Notes: generated from the sequence alone by a model not told the origin. A DNA stretch of 29,228 nucleotides from an uncultured Clostridia bacterium (GCA_947629215.1 CANRCU010000004.1:1-29228), one strand, 5' to 3'. Positions 1 to 8,726 are shown, counted from the stretch's first letter. Numbers and translations are program-made.

Positions 1-225
1 GTCTGCCACTTTCACAGCGCCTATTTCTATAATACGATCCGTATCGGCGTTCAGACCCGTTGTTTCAAAGTCGAATACAACATAGCTGCTTGCCGTGGGC
101 AGGGCTGTCTTGTTGTATTTTGGCATCTCCCTGTTTTTTTTGCGTTTAAGAGGCTGACGATATGCGAAATATTCGTTATTGTCAAGCTCGGATTTCTTGA
201 TAAGATAATCTAAAAATTCGTCCAT
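1..225 (-). CDS. DEDDh 3'-5' exonuclease (DNA pol III epsilon-like), 3' end outside window
   Basis: Only the first 75 codons are present; the reading frame is open to the window edge. After a charged N-terminal extension of about 45 residues, the sequence SSYVVFDFETTGLNADTD followed by RIIEIGAVKV is the Exo I motif of the DnaQ/epsilon exonuclease superfamily, with D52 and E54 as the first two metal-binding acidic residues. Proteins of this family remove nucleotides 3'-5' from single strands in proofreading or repair. The ATG (minus strand, 225-223) lies 4 nt after the lexA stop with no clear Shine-Dalgarno sequence of its own, so translation is probably coupled to lexA and expression may be part of the SOS response. 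The C-terminal domain is not visible, so polC-like, dinG-like or stand-alone forms cannot be told apart. Confidence 0.85.
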   Translation of the reverse strand, partial: MDEFLDYLIKKSELDNNEYFAYRQPLKRKKNREMPKYNKTALPTASSYVVFDFETTGLNADTDRIIEIGAVKVAD

Positions 226-229
226 AATA

Positions 230-847
230 TTAAAACGATCTGAAAAGACCGATGACCTTCCCCAATATCTTGATTTCTTTGACGATTATAGGCTGATAAT
301 CGTCATTTTCGGGCTGTAAGCGGACAAAGCCGTTTTCGCGGAAAAAGCGTTTGCAAGTCGCCGAATCGTCAAGCAGCGCAATGACTATCTCTCCGTTTTC
401 GGCGGTGTCCTGTCGGTTCACAAGCACCAAATCATTATTGAGTATACCGCAGTTTATCATACTGCTACCCCTTATGCGCAGCATGAAAGCATCGTTATTT
501 TTCAGATAATTCACAGGTACGGGGAAATATCCGTCTAAATTTTCCTCCGCAAGAACAGGCATACCCGCTGTGACCGTGCCTACTATGGGTATATTTGCAT
601 ATTCGACATCATTTTTGCGAAACTCGGTATAAAAGTTATCTTCAAGTATTTCAATACAGCGGTTTTTGGACTTTGAACGCCTGATATAGCCTTTGCGTTC
701 AAGCGTTTCAAGCTGGGCATGAACGCTTGATGTGGAGGAAAGCCCTGCCGCATTGCCAATCTCTCTTATACTTGGGGTAACGCCGTGACGTACTTCTTCT
801 TTTATAAAATCGTAAATTATCTGTTGTTTTGGGGTAAGGTTTTCCAT
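230..847 (-). CDS. lexA: LexA SOS repressor
   Basis: LexA is the dimeric repressor of DNA-damage genes and cleaves itself when RecA filaments form. All parts are present in 205 residues, the usual length. Residues 1-65 form the winged-helix DNA-binding domain (LTPKQQIIYDFI, then PSIREIGNAAGLSS). The autocleavage bond is Ala94-Gly95 in VGTVTAGMP, the catalytic Ser129 sits in RGSSM, and the general-base Lys166 in TCKRFF; these belong to the S24 peptidase fold of residues about 85-205. A strong GGAGG precedes the ATG. The gene is first in a minus-strand pair with the exonuclease 4 nt downstream. An SOS-box-like palindrome overlaps its promoter region, which fits autoregulation. Confidence 0.97.
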   Translation of the reverse strand: MENLTPKQQIIYDFIKEEVRHGVTPSIREIGNAAGLSSTSSVHAQLETLERKGYIRRSKSKNRCIEILEDNFYTEFRKNDVEYANIPIVGTVTAGMPVLAEENLDGYFPVPVNYLKNNDAFMLRIRGSSMINCGILNNDLVLVNRQDTAENGEIVIALLDDSATCKRFFRENGFVRLQPENDDYQPIIVKEIKILGKVIGLFRSF

Positions 848-897
848 ACGTTCCTCCTTACAAAAATTGGTTGTTTATAACTGCCGATAATATCGAC

Positions 898-911
898 CGA
901 AAATTAGTTCT
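898..911. promoter_or_regulatory. SOS box (LexA operator) upstream of lexA
   Basis: CGAAAATTAGTTCT matches the Gram-positive LexA box CGAAC-N4-GTTCG at 8 of 10 defined positions (CGAA and GTTC intact, one mismatch in each half). It lies 7 nt downstream of the candidate -10 of lexA, so bound LexA would block initiation. A second perfect palindrome, CGATA-A-TATCG (885-895), lies just inside the transcribed side; its role is unknown. Confidence 0.65.
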
Positions 912-917
912 GCTAAT

Positions 918-946
918 ATTTTATACTAAAAATGCAGATTTGTAAA
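918..946 (-). promoter_or_regulatory. Promoter candidate for lexA
   Basis: On the minus strand, TTTACA (946-941), a 17-nt spacer and TAAAAT (923-918) form a sigma-A-type promoter with one mismatch in each hexamer. It is about 70 nt from the lexA start and adjacent to the SOS-box candidate. Confidence 0.6.
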
Positions 947-1090
947 GTATTTTTTCGCTTTTTGTTCGATTTGCCAAAAAAACAAATACAAAAAAAATTT
1001 ATTCCACAAAAATTCCACATTGAAAACATATTTTTCACACAAAACGGTACTAAAATAAATATATAAACAAAAAAAGAAAGGGTGACTGTT

Positions 1091-1522
1091 ATGAAATGTA
1101 ATATCAAAAAAATATGCGGTTATGCGGTCGTACTTGCGGCAACGGTATTTACCGTAACGGCGTTTGCAGCCGAAGATACGGCTGACTACGGATTCAGAAA
1201 AGGAAAGGCGGCGCATTACGGAACAGGCGGTGAACAGACCTTTGTCTACTCCGAAAAATCGCATAATGATACGGAATCTCTTGTGGAATCCGGTATCATA
1301 GATCAGGAAACTGCCGATAAAATTTCCGAATATATGTCAAAAAAGCATGAAGAAATAAGCCGTATATACGACGGTATGTCCGATATGAGTCCCACGGAAA
1401 GACATACGGCTTTTGCCGAAAGAAAAAGCTCAAGGGGAAACGGACTTGAAGAACTTGTAGATGCAGGCATTATAACACAGGAACAGGCAGATATGATAAA
1501 AGCCGCCGACACCAATCGGTAA
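1091..1522 (+). CDS. Small secreted protein with two DUF2680-like 'GIIxQExAD' repeats
   Basis: The product has 143 residues. A lysine-containing N-terminus is followed by a hydrophobic stretch (GYAVVLAATVFTVTAF) and an Ala-x-Ala type cleavage site before EDTADYG, a classical Sec signal peptide. The mature part carries the same motif twice: LVESGIIDQETADKI in the middle and LVDAGIITQEQADMI near the C-terminus. This resembles the 'LVeaGtITqEQAd' units of Clostridia DUF2680/YckD-like secreted proteins, whose function is unknown. I chose the ATG at 1091 because AGAAAGGG lies at a proper distance from it; a GTG nine bases upstream would overlap that site. A terminator follows, so the gene is transcribed separately from the two-component system downstream. 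Confidence 0.75.
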   Translation: MKCNIKKICGYAVVLAATVFTVTAFAAEDTADYGFRKGKAAHYGTGGEQTFVYSEKSHNDTESLVESGIIDQETADKISEYMSKKHEEISRIYDGMSDMSPTERHTAFAERKSSRGNGLEELVDAGIITQEQADMIKAADTNR

Positions 1523-1532
1523 TATCCGGTAT

Positions 1533-1567
1533 AAAAAAGACACAATATTCGGTTTTGTGTCTTTTTT
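1533..1567 (+). terminator. Rho-independent terminator
   Basis: AAAAAAGACACAA and TTGTGTCTTTTTT form a perfect 13-bp stem around a 9-nt loop. The right arm ends in a run of six T. The A/T ends would also allow termination from the other strand. Confidence 0.85.
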
Positions 1568-1569
1568 AA

Positions 1570-1598
1570 TTGATAAACCGTTGACGTTGTGATAAAAT
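1570..1598 (+). promoter_or_regulatory. Promoter candidate for the two-component operon
   Basis: TTGATA (1570-1575), a 17-nt spacer and TAAAAT (1593-1598) lie about 70 nt upstream of the response regulator start and just after the preceding terminator. Confidence 0.5.
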
Positions 1599-1667
1599 TA
1601 TAAAATAGATTTATTTGTCTGCTGCGATTTGGCGATATTGCCCAACAAAGCCGAAAGGAGGAAAACT

Positions 1668-2336
1668 ATGGCAAAAATACTTATTGTTGATGATGAACCG
1701 GATATTCGCGCTCTTATTTGCAGATACGCAAAACACGAAGGGTATGATACGGCGGAAGCCTCCGATGGTCTTGAAGCTGTAGATATATGCCGCAGCGAAG
1801 ATTTTGATGTTATAATAATGGATGCAATGATGCCGGAGCTTGACGGTTTTTCTGCATGCAAAAAAATACGTGCCGCAAAAGATATACCCGTTATAATGCT
1901 TTCGGCAAGGGGTGAAGAATACGACAAGCTGTTCGGCTTTGAAACAGGCGCAGACGACTATGTTGTAAAACCGTTTTCACCAAGAGAACTTATGGCGCGT
2001 ATAAAAGTTGTGATAAACCGTCACGTCAAAACATCGCCGAATAAAATAAAAGTCGGGGATATGGAAATAGACACTCTCGGAAGAAATGTTTATATAGATA
2101 CCGAAAAAGCGGAACTGACCGCAAAAGAATACGATCTGCTTTTGTATCTTGTAAAAAATATCGGCGTCGTGCTTACAAGAGAACAGATAATAGAAAACGT
2201 ATGGGGCTATGAATATTACCCGACCGACCGAACAGTCGACTGGCAGATAAAACAGCTTCGTTCACATATCGGAAAGTGCAGGGATAACATAGTTACCGTC
2301 AGAGGAGTGGGATATAAATTTGAAATCGAAAAGTAA
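1668..2336 (+). CDS. OmpR/PhoB-family response regulator
   Basis: A 222-residue DNA-binding response regulator. The receiver domain (about 1-115) has the acidic pair D8/D9, the phospho-acceptor D52 in IIMDAMMPELDG, switch residue S79 and the conserved K101 in YVVKPFSPREL. The C-terminal winged helix (about 128-222) has the family signature LTAKEYDLLLYL, REQIIENVWGYEY and RTVDWQIKQLRSHIG, ending in VRGVGYKFE. The ATG at 1668 follows AAGGAGG; longer in-frame starts upstream add residues that are not part of the family. The stop overlaps the start of the sensor kinase by 17 nt, the usual arrangement for a cognate pair. Its signal and targets cannot be read from sequence; the secreted gene upstream is a conceivable target. 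Confidence 0.95.
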   Translation: MAKILIVDDEPDIRALICRYAKHEGYDTAEASDGLEAVDICRSEDFDVIIMDAMMPELDGFSACKKIRAAKDIPVIMLSARGEEYDKLFGFETGADDYVVKPFSPRELMARIKVVINRHVKTSPNKIKVGDMEIDTLGRNVYIDTEKAELTAKEYDLLLYLVKNIGVVLTREQIIENVWGYEYYPTDRTVDWQIKQLRSHIGKCRDNIVTVRGVGYKFEIEK

Positions 2337-3756
2337 GCCGATATGTTTTAAACTGTGGACATATTTTACAATATTCGCAATAATAATACTTACCGTTTTA
2401 TGGCTTTTACAGACCGTATTTTTAGAGAGCTTTTATAATGTATTGCAGCAAAACCATATTGAAAAGATAGCCGATAAGATAAGTGATGCAGGCATAAACA
2501 GAGAAAGCGTGATAGATACGGTTGCAGCCGAAAATTCGATATTGATACTTTTGACCGACAATGACGGCAATATACTTTACAGCGCCGACGAATACAGCCT
2601 TTCTTACAATAAAAAAGCATTTTCCGACAGCGAACACGGCATTGAAAAAAATCCGTACAGAGCGGAACATTCCGAACAGTCTTACCGTCATTTGCCCGAA
2701 CATTATGATGAGTTTATCGACAAACTCGGTGACAATGAAAAAATTTGCTATACCATTACGCATAATGATAACAACAATACTCTTATATACGGGCAAAGGC
2801 TGCCCGATAATACGCTCTTGTATATAAATACACCTATAAGCGCCATAGGCTCGGCAGTATCTATAATAAGACTGCAGCTCTGCGCCGTTACCGTATTGGC
2901 ATTGCTGACAGGTTTTCTGACAGCGTTCTTTATATCCAAAAAATTTTCGGAACCCATTTCACTGTTGTCGGAGCAATCGCTGAAAATGGCTGACGGCAAT
3001 TTTGATATAAACTTTCGGCGCGGTTTCTGCGCCGAAACGGACAAACTTGCGGATTCTCTTGAATATGCCGCTGATAAGATAGCCGAGACCGACAGACTGC
3101 GCAGAGATCTGTTGGCAAATGTTTCACACGACCTGCGCACTCCGCTGACTATGATAAAGGGATATGCAGAGTTGATACGGGATATGGACGGTGAAGAAAA
3201 CACAAGCAGCGATGCGGAGATCATAATAAGAGAAGCCGACAGATTGTCTTTGCTTGTAAGCGATATTTTATATTATTCAAAACTCACCTCCGGCAGCATT
3301 AAATTTGAGTTTGAAAAAATTGATATAGGAAACCTTGCCGAAACAGTGTCTGAACAGTTTTACGCAATATGCCGTACAAAAAATATCACTATCGAAAAGA
3401 ATATTCCGCCCGATAAGTTTGTTAATGCCGATAAAAAACGCATACAGCAGGTATTTTACAATCTTATATCAAATGCCGTCGATCATACGACAAAAAACGG
3501 GGTCGTGTATATCTCGGTCTTTGAAATAAAAGACGTTGTCAGAACGGAGATACGTGATACGGGTTCGGGTATAAGCCCCGAAGAACTGCCGTATATATGG
3601 GATAAATACTATACTTCAAAAAAGGGCGGCACAAACGGCTTGGGATTGGCGACCGTTAAGGAGATATTATCCGCTCACGATTCGCACTTCGGTGTTGATA
3701 GCAAAAAAGGGTACGGAAGTACATTCTGGTTTGAATTGAAAAAATTTACTGTTTAA
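2320..3756 (+). CDS. Membrane sensor histidine kinase
   Basis: A 478-residue kinase pairing with the overlapping response regulator. Transmembrane segments at about 15-36 and 180-205 bracket an extracytoplasmic sensor region of about 140 residues. A HAMP linker (about 206-258) follows, then HisKA with the phospho-acceptor H270 in SHDLRTPL, then the HATPase domain with the N box NLISNAVDH (381-389), G1 box DTGSGIS (413-419) and G2 box GLGLAT (440-445). The start is TTG at 2320, inside the regulator gene, preceded by AGAGGAG about 12 nt upstream. The sensor region has no domain I recognise, so the stimulus is unknown; the layout resembles envelope-stress or antimicrobial-peptide sensors. Confidence 0.93.
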   Translation: MKSKSKPICFKLWTYFTIFAIIILTVLWLLQTVFLESFYNVLQQNHIEKIADKISDAGINRESVIDTVAAENSILILLTDNDGNILYSADEYSLSYNKKAFSDSEHGIEKNPYRAEHSEQSYRHLPEHYDEFIDKLGDNEKICYTITHNDNNNTLIYGQRLPDNTLLYINTPISAIGSAVSIIRLQLCAVTVLALLTGFLTAFFISKKFSEPISLLSEQSLKMADGNFDINFRRGFCAETDKLADSLEYAADKIAETDRLRRDLLANVSHDLRTPLTMIKGYAELIRDMDGEENTSSDAEIIIREADRLSLLVSDILYYSKLTSGSIKFEFEKIDIGNLAETVSEQFYAICRTKNITIEKNIPPDKFVNADKKRIQQVFYNLISNAVDHTTKNGVVYISVFEIKDVVRTEIRDTGSGISPEELPYIWDKYYTSKKGGTNGLGLATVKEILSAHDSHFGVDSKKGYGSTFWFELKKFTV

Positions 3757-3765
3757 ACAACGGGT

Positions 3766-3800
3766 AAGTCCACCGGTTTTTTATGCGGTGGACTTTTTTT
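3766..3800 (+). terminator. Rho-independent terminator after histidine kinase
   Basis: AAGTCCACCG and CGGTGGACTT form a perfect 10-bp stem around a 10-nt loop, followed directly by T7. It closes the two-component operon. Confidence 0.93.
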
Positions 3801-3857
3801 GTTGTATATGCTCTCTCTGCCGTATTCAAAAATATTATCTCCCCAAAATAAAAAAAT

Positions 3858-3885
3858 TTGACTTTTTATTTCTTGTTATCGTCTA
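3858..3885 (+). promoter_or_regulatory. Candidate (auto)promoter of the ECF sigma operon
   Basis: CGTCTA (3880-3885) resembles the -10 element of many ECF-sigma promoters and lies 16 nt after TTGACT (3858-3863), about 40 nt upstream of the sigma gene. ECF genes commonly drive their own transcription. The expected 'AAC' of an ECF -35 is missing, so a housekeeping promoter is equally possible. Confidence 0.35.
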
Positions 3886-3927
3886 ATATATGTAAAGGCT
3901 TTTACAAAAAGATGAAAGGAGTCAAAA

Positions 3928-4398
3928 ATGTACAGTGATTTTGAGCAAAGATACAGGGTTTGCGAAAAGGCTTTGTTTTTGACTGCCGTCGGGTATCTGC
4001 AAAATACCGAGGACGCAAAAGACTGTTTGCAGGAAACCGCATTATCGGCTTTCAAGGCATACAACAAGCTCAAAGACAAAGAGTTGTTCAAAACATGGAT
4101 AACGCGCATTATGATAAACAAATGTAAAGATATGCTGAAAAAACGCAGATATACGGACGAGCTGAAAGACAATATAAATGTTTTCCGTGATTCATTTGAA
4201 TCGGATACGGAGATACTTGATGCGGTGTGCAGGCTGAACAAAGAACTGTCTGTTTACATAACGCTGCGTTTTTACAACGACATGACATACGAACAGACGG
4301 CAAAAGTCCTCGGGCAGACCGTATCTACGGTGAAATATCGTACAAAAAAGGCTTTGAAAGCGTTAAAAAAAGAATTGGACGGAGGTAATGATAAATGA
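3928..4398 (+). CDS. ECF-type RNA polymerase sigma factor
   Basis: At 156 residues this is a two-domain sigma factor. Region 2 spans about 8-72, with DAKDCLQETALSAFKAY and FKTWITRIMINKCKDMLKK as core-binding and -10 recognition helices. Region 4 spans about 100-152, with the helix-turn-helix MTYEQTAKVLGQTVSTVKYR for the -35 element. Sigma-70 regions 1 and 3 are absent, as in all ECF factors. The ATG follows AAAGGAG. Its stop overlaps the start of the next gene by 4 nt (ATGA), implying coupled translation with its probable regulator. Confidence 0.93.
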   Translation: MYSDFEQRYRVCEKALFLTAVGYLQNTEDAKDCLQETALSAFKAYNKLKDKELFKTWITRIMINKCKDMLKKRRYTDELKDNINVFRDSFESDTEILDAVCRLNKELSVYITLRFYNDMTYEQTAKVLGQTVSTVKYRTKKALKALKKELDGGNDK

Positions 4399-5186
4399 AC
4401 ACCGACGAATTTGAAAAAAAACTTAAAGCACATTCGGAAAGCATTTTGTCATCTTTTGACTTCCGTCTTGACATCGAAACGGAGGAATTTAAAATGGCAG
4501 ACAAAAAGAAAAAATTTACGGGAACGCTCATAATTGCGGCTGCGCTGTTGTTTACGCTGACAGGCACAACATTTGCGGCATATAAATATTTAACGGCAAA
4601 AGAGGTCGCCGACGAACTTGACAAGCCCGAACTTGCGGAATATTTCACAAACGATAACTATACCGCCAAAACGGTCACGGACGGCGATTACCGCGCAGTT
4701 TTGTTAGGCATAGCGTCGGGCAGAGAGTTGAACGGTCTGAACCTTGATACAGAATTGCAAGGCGGAACATATGCCGTTGTTGCCGTGGAAAAGGCGGACG
4801 GCACCGATATGACCCAAGACGATTGCAGCAATATATGTGTATCTCCGCTGATAGAAGGCTTTAAGCCGTGGCAGGTAAATATTGCGACCATGCACGGCGG
4901 TTATACCGAAAAAATATCGGACGGGATAATGTACCGCATAATAGAATGTGACGACATAGGATGTTTTGCGGACAGAAAATTGTATATCGGCGTTTCGGAC
5001 AGGACCTTTATTTCGGGCAGTACTTATAATTTTGACGAAGAAAGCGGCAAAATAAGCGAAAGCCCCGATTACGACGGCACAAATATACTTTTTGAACTTA
5101 AACTTGAACCCGAACTTGCCGACAAAGATAAGGCTGAAAAATACATAAAAAGCCTTAGAAACGAGGGTATCGTTACGGACGGCTGA
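4395..5186 (+). CDS. Probable membrane-bound anti-sigma factor (DUF4179-like)
   Basis: A 263-residue protein with a short cytoplasmic N-terminal region (about 1-40), one transmembrane helix (about 42-63, TGTLIIAAALLFTLTGTTFA) and a large extracytoplasmic domain. The tandem, overlapping position after an ECF sigma gene and this topology are the standard anti-sigma arrangement: the N-terminal part would hold the sigma factor and the outer domain would sense envelope conditions. No zinc-binding HxxxCxxC motif is visible, so it is not of the ZAS class. The resemblance to DUF4179-type proteins is by pattern only. Confidence 0.75.
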   Translation: MNTDEFEKKLKAHSESILSSFDFRLDIETEEFKMADKKKKFTGTLIIAAALLFTLTGTTFAAYKYLTAKEVADELDKPELAEYFTNDNYTAKTVTDGDYRAVLLGIASGRELNGLNLDTELQGGTYAVVAVEKADGTDMTQDDCSNICVSPLIEGFKPWQVNIATMHGGYTEKISDGIMYRIIECDDIGCFADRKLYIGVSDRTFISGSTYNFDEESGKISESPDYDGTNILFELKLEPELADKDKAEKYIKSLRNEGIVTDG

Positions 5187-5304
5187 CTTCTTCTCTGTCG
5201 CAAACGGCGTATATAGGGACCCAAACCGCAGGCAATACTCCATTGGAACGTGATATAATTATATTAGAGAAACTGCGACATTAATAAAAGAGAGGAGTAT
5301 TTGT

Positions 5305-8300
5305 ATGGCAGTATACAGTATGTATAATTTTTCGAGAGATCCCGAAGAAAATATGCAAAAATGCATAGAATTTCTTTCGGAACTGCTTGGACGGAAATTC
5401 GACTCGTTAGAGGACATAGAGCCTGCGCTGTCGGACATTTATATAAATGGGCAAAGCCTTGCCGGCACATATCCCGAAGCCGCCGCAAACATCTTATTGG
5501 AGAGCCTTGACGCCGACAGTCTGAATGTTGCCATGATAAAGACCGAAAACGGTTTTAAGGCGTTGAACAGCAGCCAATATGTAAAAAGGCGGGAAGGCAC
5601 GGCAGCGCCCACACAGGAAGAAAGGGATAAAAAAGCCCGAAGGGACAACGAATTTATATCATATATAAACGGTCTTGACGCATCTGCCGACAACGGCGCT
5701 ATCACGGTAAAAAATACCGACAACGCCATAGATTACTTAAAAAATGTCACCGGAATGGACGACCTTGACGAAAACAACATCAAAAAGGCGCTTGAAACCA
5801 TTTATATAGACGGTCACAGCCTGTCGGACAGGTTGGGCAGCGCTGCGCCCGAAGCATATGCAAATGCGGTAAAACAGGCGCTTTCGTTAAACAGCGGTTC
5901 TCACGTTACCGTTATGAAAAAGAACGATGTCTTTTCACAGCCAAAAGCGGTGCTGCCCGAATTTGACGACCCGACAACGCCCGAAGCAAGGGAAAAAATT
6001 GTCAACACCCTTGGCTTTGTAAAAAGCTACCGCAGCGCCATGTGCAACGAATCAAGGCTTGCTCTACTGGATACGGATAAAAGAACGGAAAAAAATGTCA
6101 AACTTTTCTTCGGCTCTTTATTTACAGAACCCGACCCCGGTGTGGCTGCGGATAAAGACCTTAGAGAAGAAAGTCTGATAATACTGGATTATACCAAAGA
6201 AAAACTTAGATCGATAGATCCCGAAAGGCTTAGCTACGATAACTTTTGTTCCGTTGTCAACCAGTTATTTGACAATTCTCTTCCCGGCTTTGTGAGTTCA
6301 AGAACGCCCGAAAATCTTTGTTATTCGTATATGCTTACAAGGATAAATCCCATGACGGGCAAAAATTTTACCATTAACGAAATACTGCTTGATGATTCGG
6401 ACGAAATGAACGAACAGAAAAAATTGATAGGTCGGGATTTCTGCAATATATTCCAACGCATAAACGCCCCCGAAAACGAGGAACAGCTCAATGCGGAACA
6501 TTACAACAACGTTATCTACCCTACCCTATGCAAGATGACCGAGGCGGTATTAAACGTAAAGTGCAAAATAGGCGATATAAACGAGATCGACGGCGTATAT
6601 TCCGAGCAGCTTGCAGACACTTATCTGCATATAGTGCATGATAATCTTCAGCAAATACAGAAATGCACCGATCTGGCGTTCGTACTAAATTCGACCAATC
6701 CGATGACGCTGGTAGGCACCCATATCACATCTCACAGAACGGAGTATCTTGCCTCGGAGCTGTATCTTTCCGGCGATATATCGAACGACGATTCAAAAAT
6801 GCACGCCAGACATGCCGCCATTGCTCAAGAGTTGGCAGACTCTGTCGATATGACAAATACCTTAAACAATGTTGCGGCAGGCGCGCCGAGCGGTACGATG
6901 CTACCGATAGGTACACAAATATTGACAGATTTCATAAATGCCGGTCTTGTATTGGATTGGGATGACATTCATGATTATATAATCGGCATGCCAAACGGTC
7001 TGAGCGACAGCTTCAACTCGGAGGAAGGCCGCCGCATATTTGAGGAATACAGAGAAGGATTGACACAGGCAAGAAATGTACCCGACGACGATATTATGAG
7101 GCATGCCGTTGAAACCGCATATACGGATCAGGCGAATTTGGATGTCACAATAGATGCAATAATGCACGCTTATACCGGCACGCCCAATGTAAAACTGACC
7201 AGAGGCGGCGATCCCATCCAAATTGCAGGCAGCAGCGGCACATCCATGCAATGCGAAGGCGCCTGCTGGAGTTTGCTGACGTATCTTACAGGCTGTCCGG
7301 TCGCCGAAAACACGGACAAGCAGCTTTTCAAAGCGGCTTTTGATAAAATATACATAAATTCCAAATCGGCAACCGAATATTTTAATATAACCGAAGACCC
7401 CGACATTACCAAAGTAAAAGAGATCGAAAAAAAGCTGTCCGAAATACTTATGCGCACCATTGACAACAACGGACCCGAATTTGTATGTGTAAAATACGGT
7501 GAAAATCATTTCAAAGCCGCTCAGGTCGTAGTCAGAGAAGGCGCCGCGCCTATCGAAGTGACCGAAAACAACAGACCCAAAAAACAAAATTACAATGACA
7601 ACGAACGCTACGAAAGAGCTGTGAGAGCTTTTGAAGAAAATCTTGCCAAATATGAGTCATACAACCTAAAAAAGCAAAAACTCACACCCGGCAACGAAAC
7701 GTCCGCAGCCTATGCCAAGCTCTTGAGCGCCGCCGCAAGCGACAACGAGCTTAAGGAAAGCTCCGAGCTGCTCAATTCGCGCGGTGTAAAAGCGTTCGGA
7801 CATTATGTTGATGTAAGAAGCGCCAGGACTTTTGCCAACAACTTTGATTACGGTAACCTTTTATGCGCTTTTACGGGCGCAGGCACTGCCGAAGAAGCCT
7901 TGGCAATGGCTGACAGGGTCTTGATAAACGGAAAACCCGTATCCGCTTCAAACTCGTTCATATCCGCAGATGACGATCAAGCCAAAATATATGCCATGGG
8001 GCAGCAGATAATGCGGGCTTTCGGCGAAAATATGACCGAGGACAAATGGATAAAGCCAATTGTTATATTAAACGAAAAAGGCGAACCGGAGCCTGTCAAG
8101 TATTTTATGAGTGAACCCGAAAAGCCTAAGGCAGTCAAAAAACTGACGGGTTTTTCATGGATAACCGCCTCAAGAGAGGAAAGAGCCGCTGCCGACAGCG
8201 CATATGAAAAATATGAAAAAGACATGGAAAACTACAAAAAGGAAATGGCGTACAAAGACAAGATAGACAAACGAATATTGGAATGTAATACCGAGGCGGA

Positions 8301-8472
8301 TATGATGAGGGTATCTATCATCAAGCGTGGTGTAAGCGCAGCGCCGGCGGTAAGGACAACAAGTATCAATAATCTTGCCACAGGCAGAACAGCCGCCGAT
8401 ACAAGAACGCTTACTCAACCGACGGTAAGCCGATCGGGAATGGACGGACCGAATATGAATAACAATATGTAA
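5305..8472 (+). CDS. Large uncharacterised cytoplasmic-type protein with recurrent YINGxS motifs
   Basis: I do not recognise this 1055-residue protein. It lacks a signal peptide and any transmembrane segment. A motif recurs at four places, each after a helix-like stretch: ALSDIYINGQSLAGTY (Y46), ALETIYIDGHSLSDRL (Y167), AAFDKIYINSKSATEYF (Y683) and MADRVLINGKPVSAS (L873). The first two also share GRKFDSLEDIEPAL / GMDDLDENNIKKAL in front, so they look like diverged copies of one domain. A cysteine-containing segment, GTSMQCEGACWSLLTYLTGC, precedes the third copy. The region 985-1010 is charged and probably coiled; the tail (about 1025-1055) is Thr/Asn-rich and disordered. AGAGGAG precedes the ATG, and TATAAT at 5254-5259 may be its -10, though no good -35 accompanies it. 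It stands alone with no operon partner. Confidence 0.8.
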   Translation: MAVYSMYNFSRDPEENMQKCIEFLSELLGRKFDSLEDIEPALSDIYINGQSLAGTYPEAAANILLESLDADSLNVAMIKTENGFKALNSSQYVKRREGTAAPTQEERDKKARRDNEFISYINGLDASADNGAITVKNTDNAIDYLKNVTGMDDLDENNIKKALETIYIDGHSLSDRLGSAAPEAYANAVKQALSLNSGSHVTVMKKNDVFSQPKAVLPEFDDPTTPEAREKIVNTLGFVKSYRSAMCNESRLALLDTDKRTEKNVKLFFGSLFTEPDPGVAADKDLREESLIILDYTKEKLRSIDPERLSYDNFCSVVNQLFDNSLPGFVSSRTPENLCYSYMLTRINPMTGKNFTINEILLDDSDEMNEQKKLIGRDFCNIFQRINAPENEEQLNAEHYNNVIYPTLCKMTEAVLNVKCKIGDINEIDGVYSEQLADTYLHIVHDNLQQIQKCTDLAFVLNSTNPMTLVGTHITSHRTEYLASELYLSGDISNDDSKMHARHAAIAQELADSVDMTNTLNNVAAGAPSGTMLPIGTQILTDFINAGLVLDWDDIHDYIIGMPNGLSDSFNSEEGRRIFEEYREGLTQARNVPDDDIMRHAVETAYTDQANLDVTIDAIMHAYTGTPNVKLTRGGDPIQIAGSSGTSMQCEGACWSLLTYLTGCPVAENTDKQLFKAAFDKIYINSKSATEYFNITEDPDITKVKEIEKKLSEILMRTIDNNGPEFVCVKYGENHFKAAQVVVREGAAPIEVTENNRPKKQNYNDNERYERAVRAFEENLAKYESYNLKKQKLTPGNETSAAYAKLLSAAASDNELKESSELLNSRGVKAFGHYVDVRSARTFANNFDYGNLLCAFTGAGTAEEALAMADRVLINGKPVSASNSFISADDDQAKIYAMGQQIMRAFGENMTEDKWIKPIVILNEKGEPEPVKYFMSEPEKPKAVKKLTGFSWITASREERAAADSAYEKYEKDMENYKKEMAYKDKIDKRILECNTEADMMRVSIIKRGVSAAPAVRTTSINNLATGRTAADTRTLTQPTVSRSGMDGPNMNNNM

Positions 8473-8545
8473 AATACATTGGGCTTTGCCTGTAAAAGAC
8501 TTGCCCCAAACTTTATAAAGGGGTGAATATGTTATTATAGGGACA

Positions 8546-8610
8546 AGCAAGTAAAAGCCGCTTAGAATTGAGGGTTTCAACTTGAATTGTTCCTATTTTA
8601 ATTTTTAAAA
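8546..8610 (+). repeat. 65-bp dispersed repeat, copy 1
   Basis: AGCAAGTAAAAGCC at the left through CCTATTTTAATTTTTAAAA at the right aligns without gaps to 13556-13620, with about 58 of 65 bases identical by hand count. Copy 1 lies upstream of the N-terminal half of the broken HTH/DUF6017 gene; copy 2 abuts the C-terminal half. Its nature is unknown. Confidence 0.75.
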
Positions 8611-8688
8611 ATTAAATAAAATGCACTTTGTTTTAGGTATGCCATATGATAACCGGTATTTTTGAAGTGCAAAAAAACTTTCAACATT

Positions 8689-8726
8689 AAGCGTAGTTTC
8701 AAAAAGGAACTGCGCTTTTTGTTTTT
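8689..8726 (+). terminator. Terminator or attenuator hairpin
   Basis: AAGCGTAGTTTC and GGAACTGCGCTT pair over 12 positions (two G-U) around an AAAAA loop, followed by TTTGTTTTT. It sits between the 1055-residue gene and the HTH pseudogene, so it could end the former or have attenuated the latter. Confidence 0.75.

Noticed and set aside
5187..5304. Possible riboswitch before the 1055-residue gene
   Set aside because: There is a distant inverted pair TGTCGCA/TGCGACA (5196-5202, 5274-5280), but no conserved core of any riboswitch class that I know.
6901..7587. 228-codon open frame on the minus strand
   Set aside because: It lies wholly inside the 1055-codon plus-strand gene, has low-complexity Tyr/Phe-rich content, no ribosome binding site and no family resemblance; a shadow frame.
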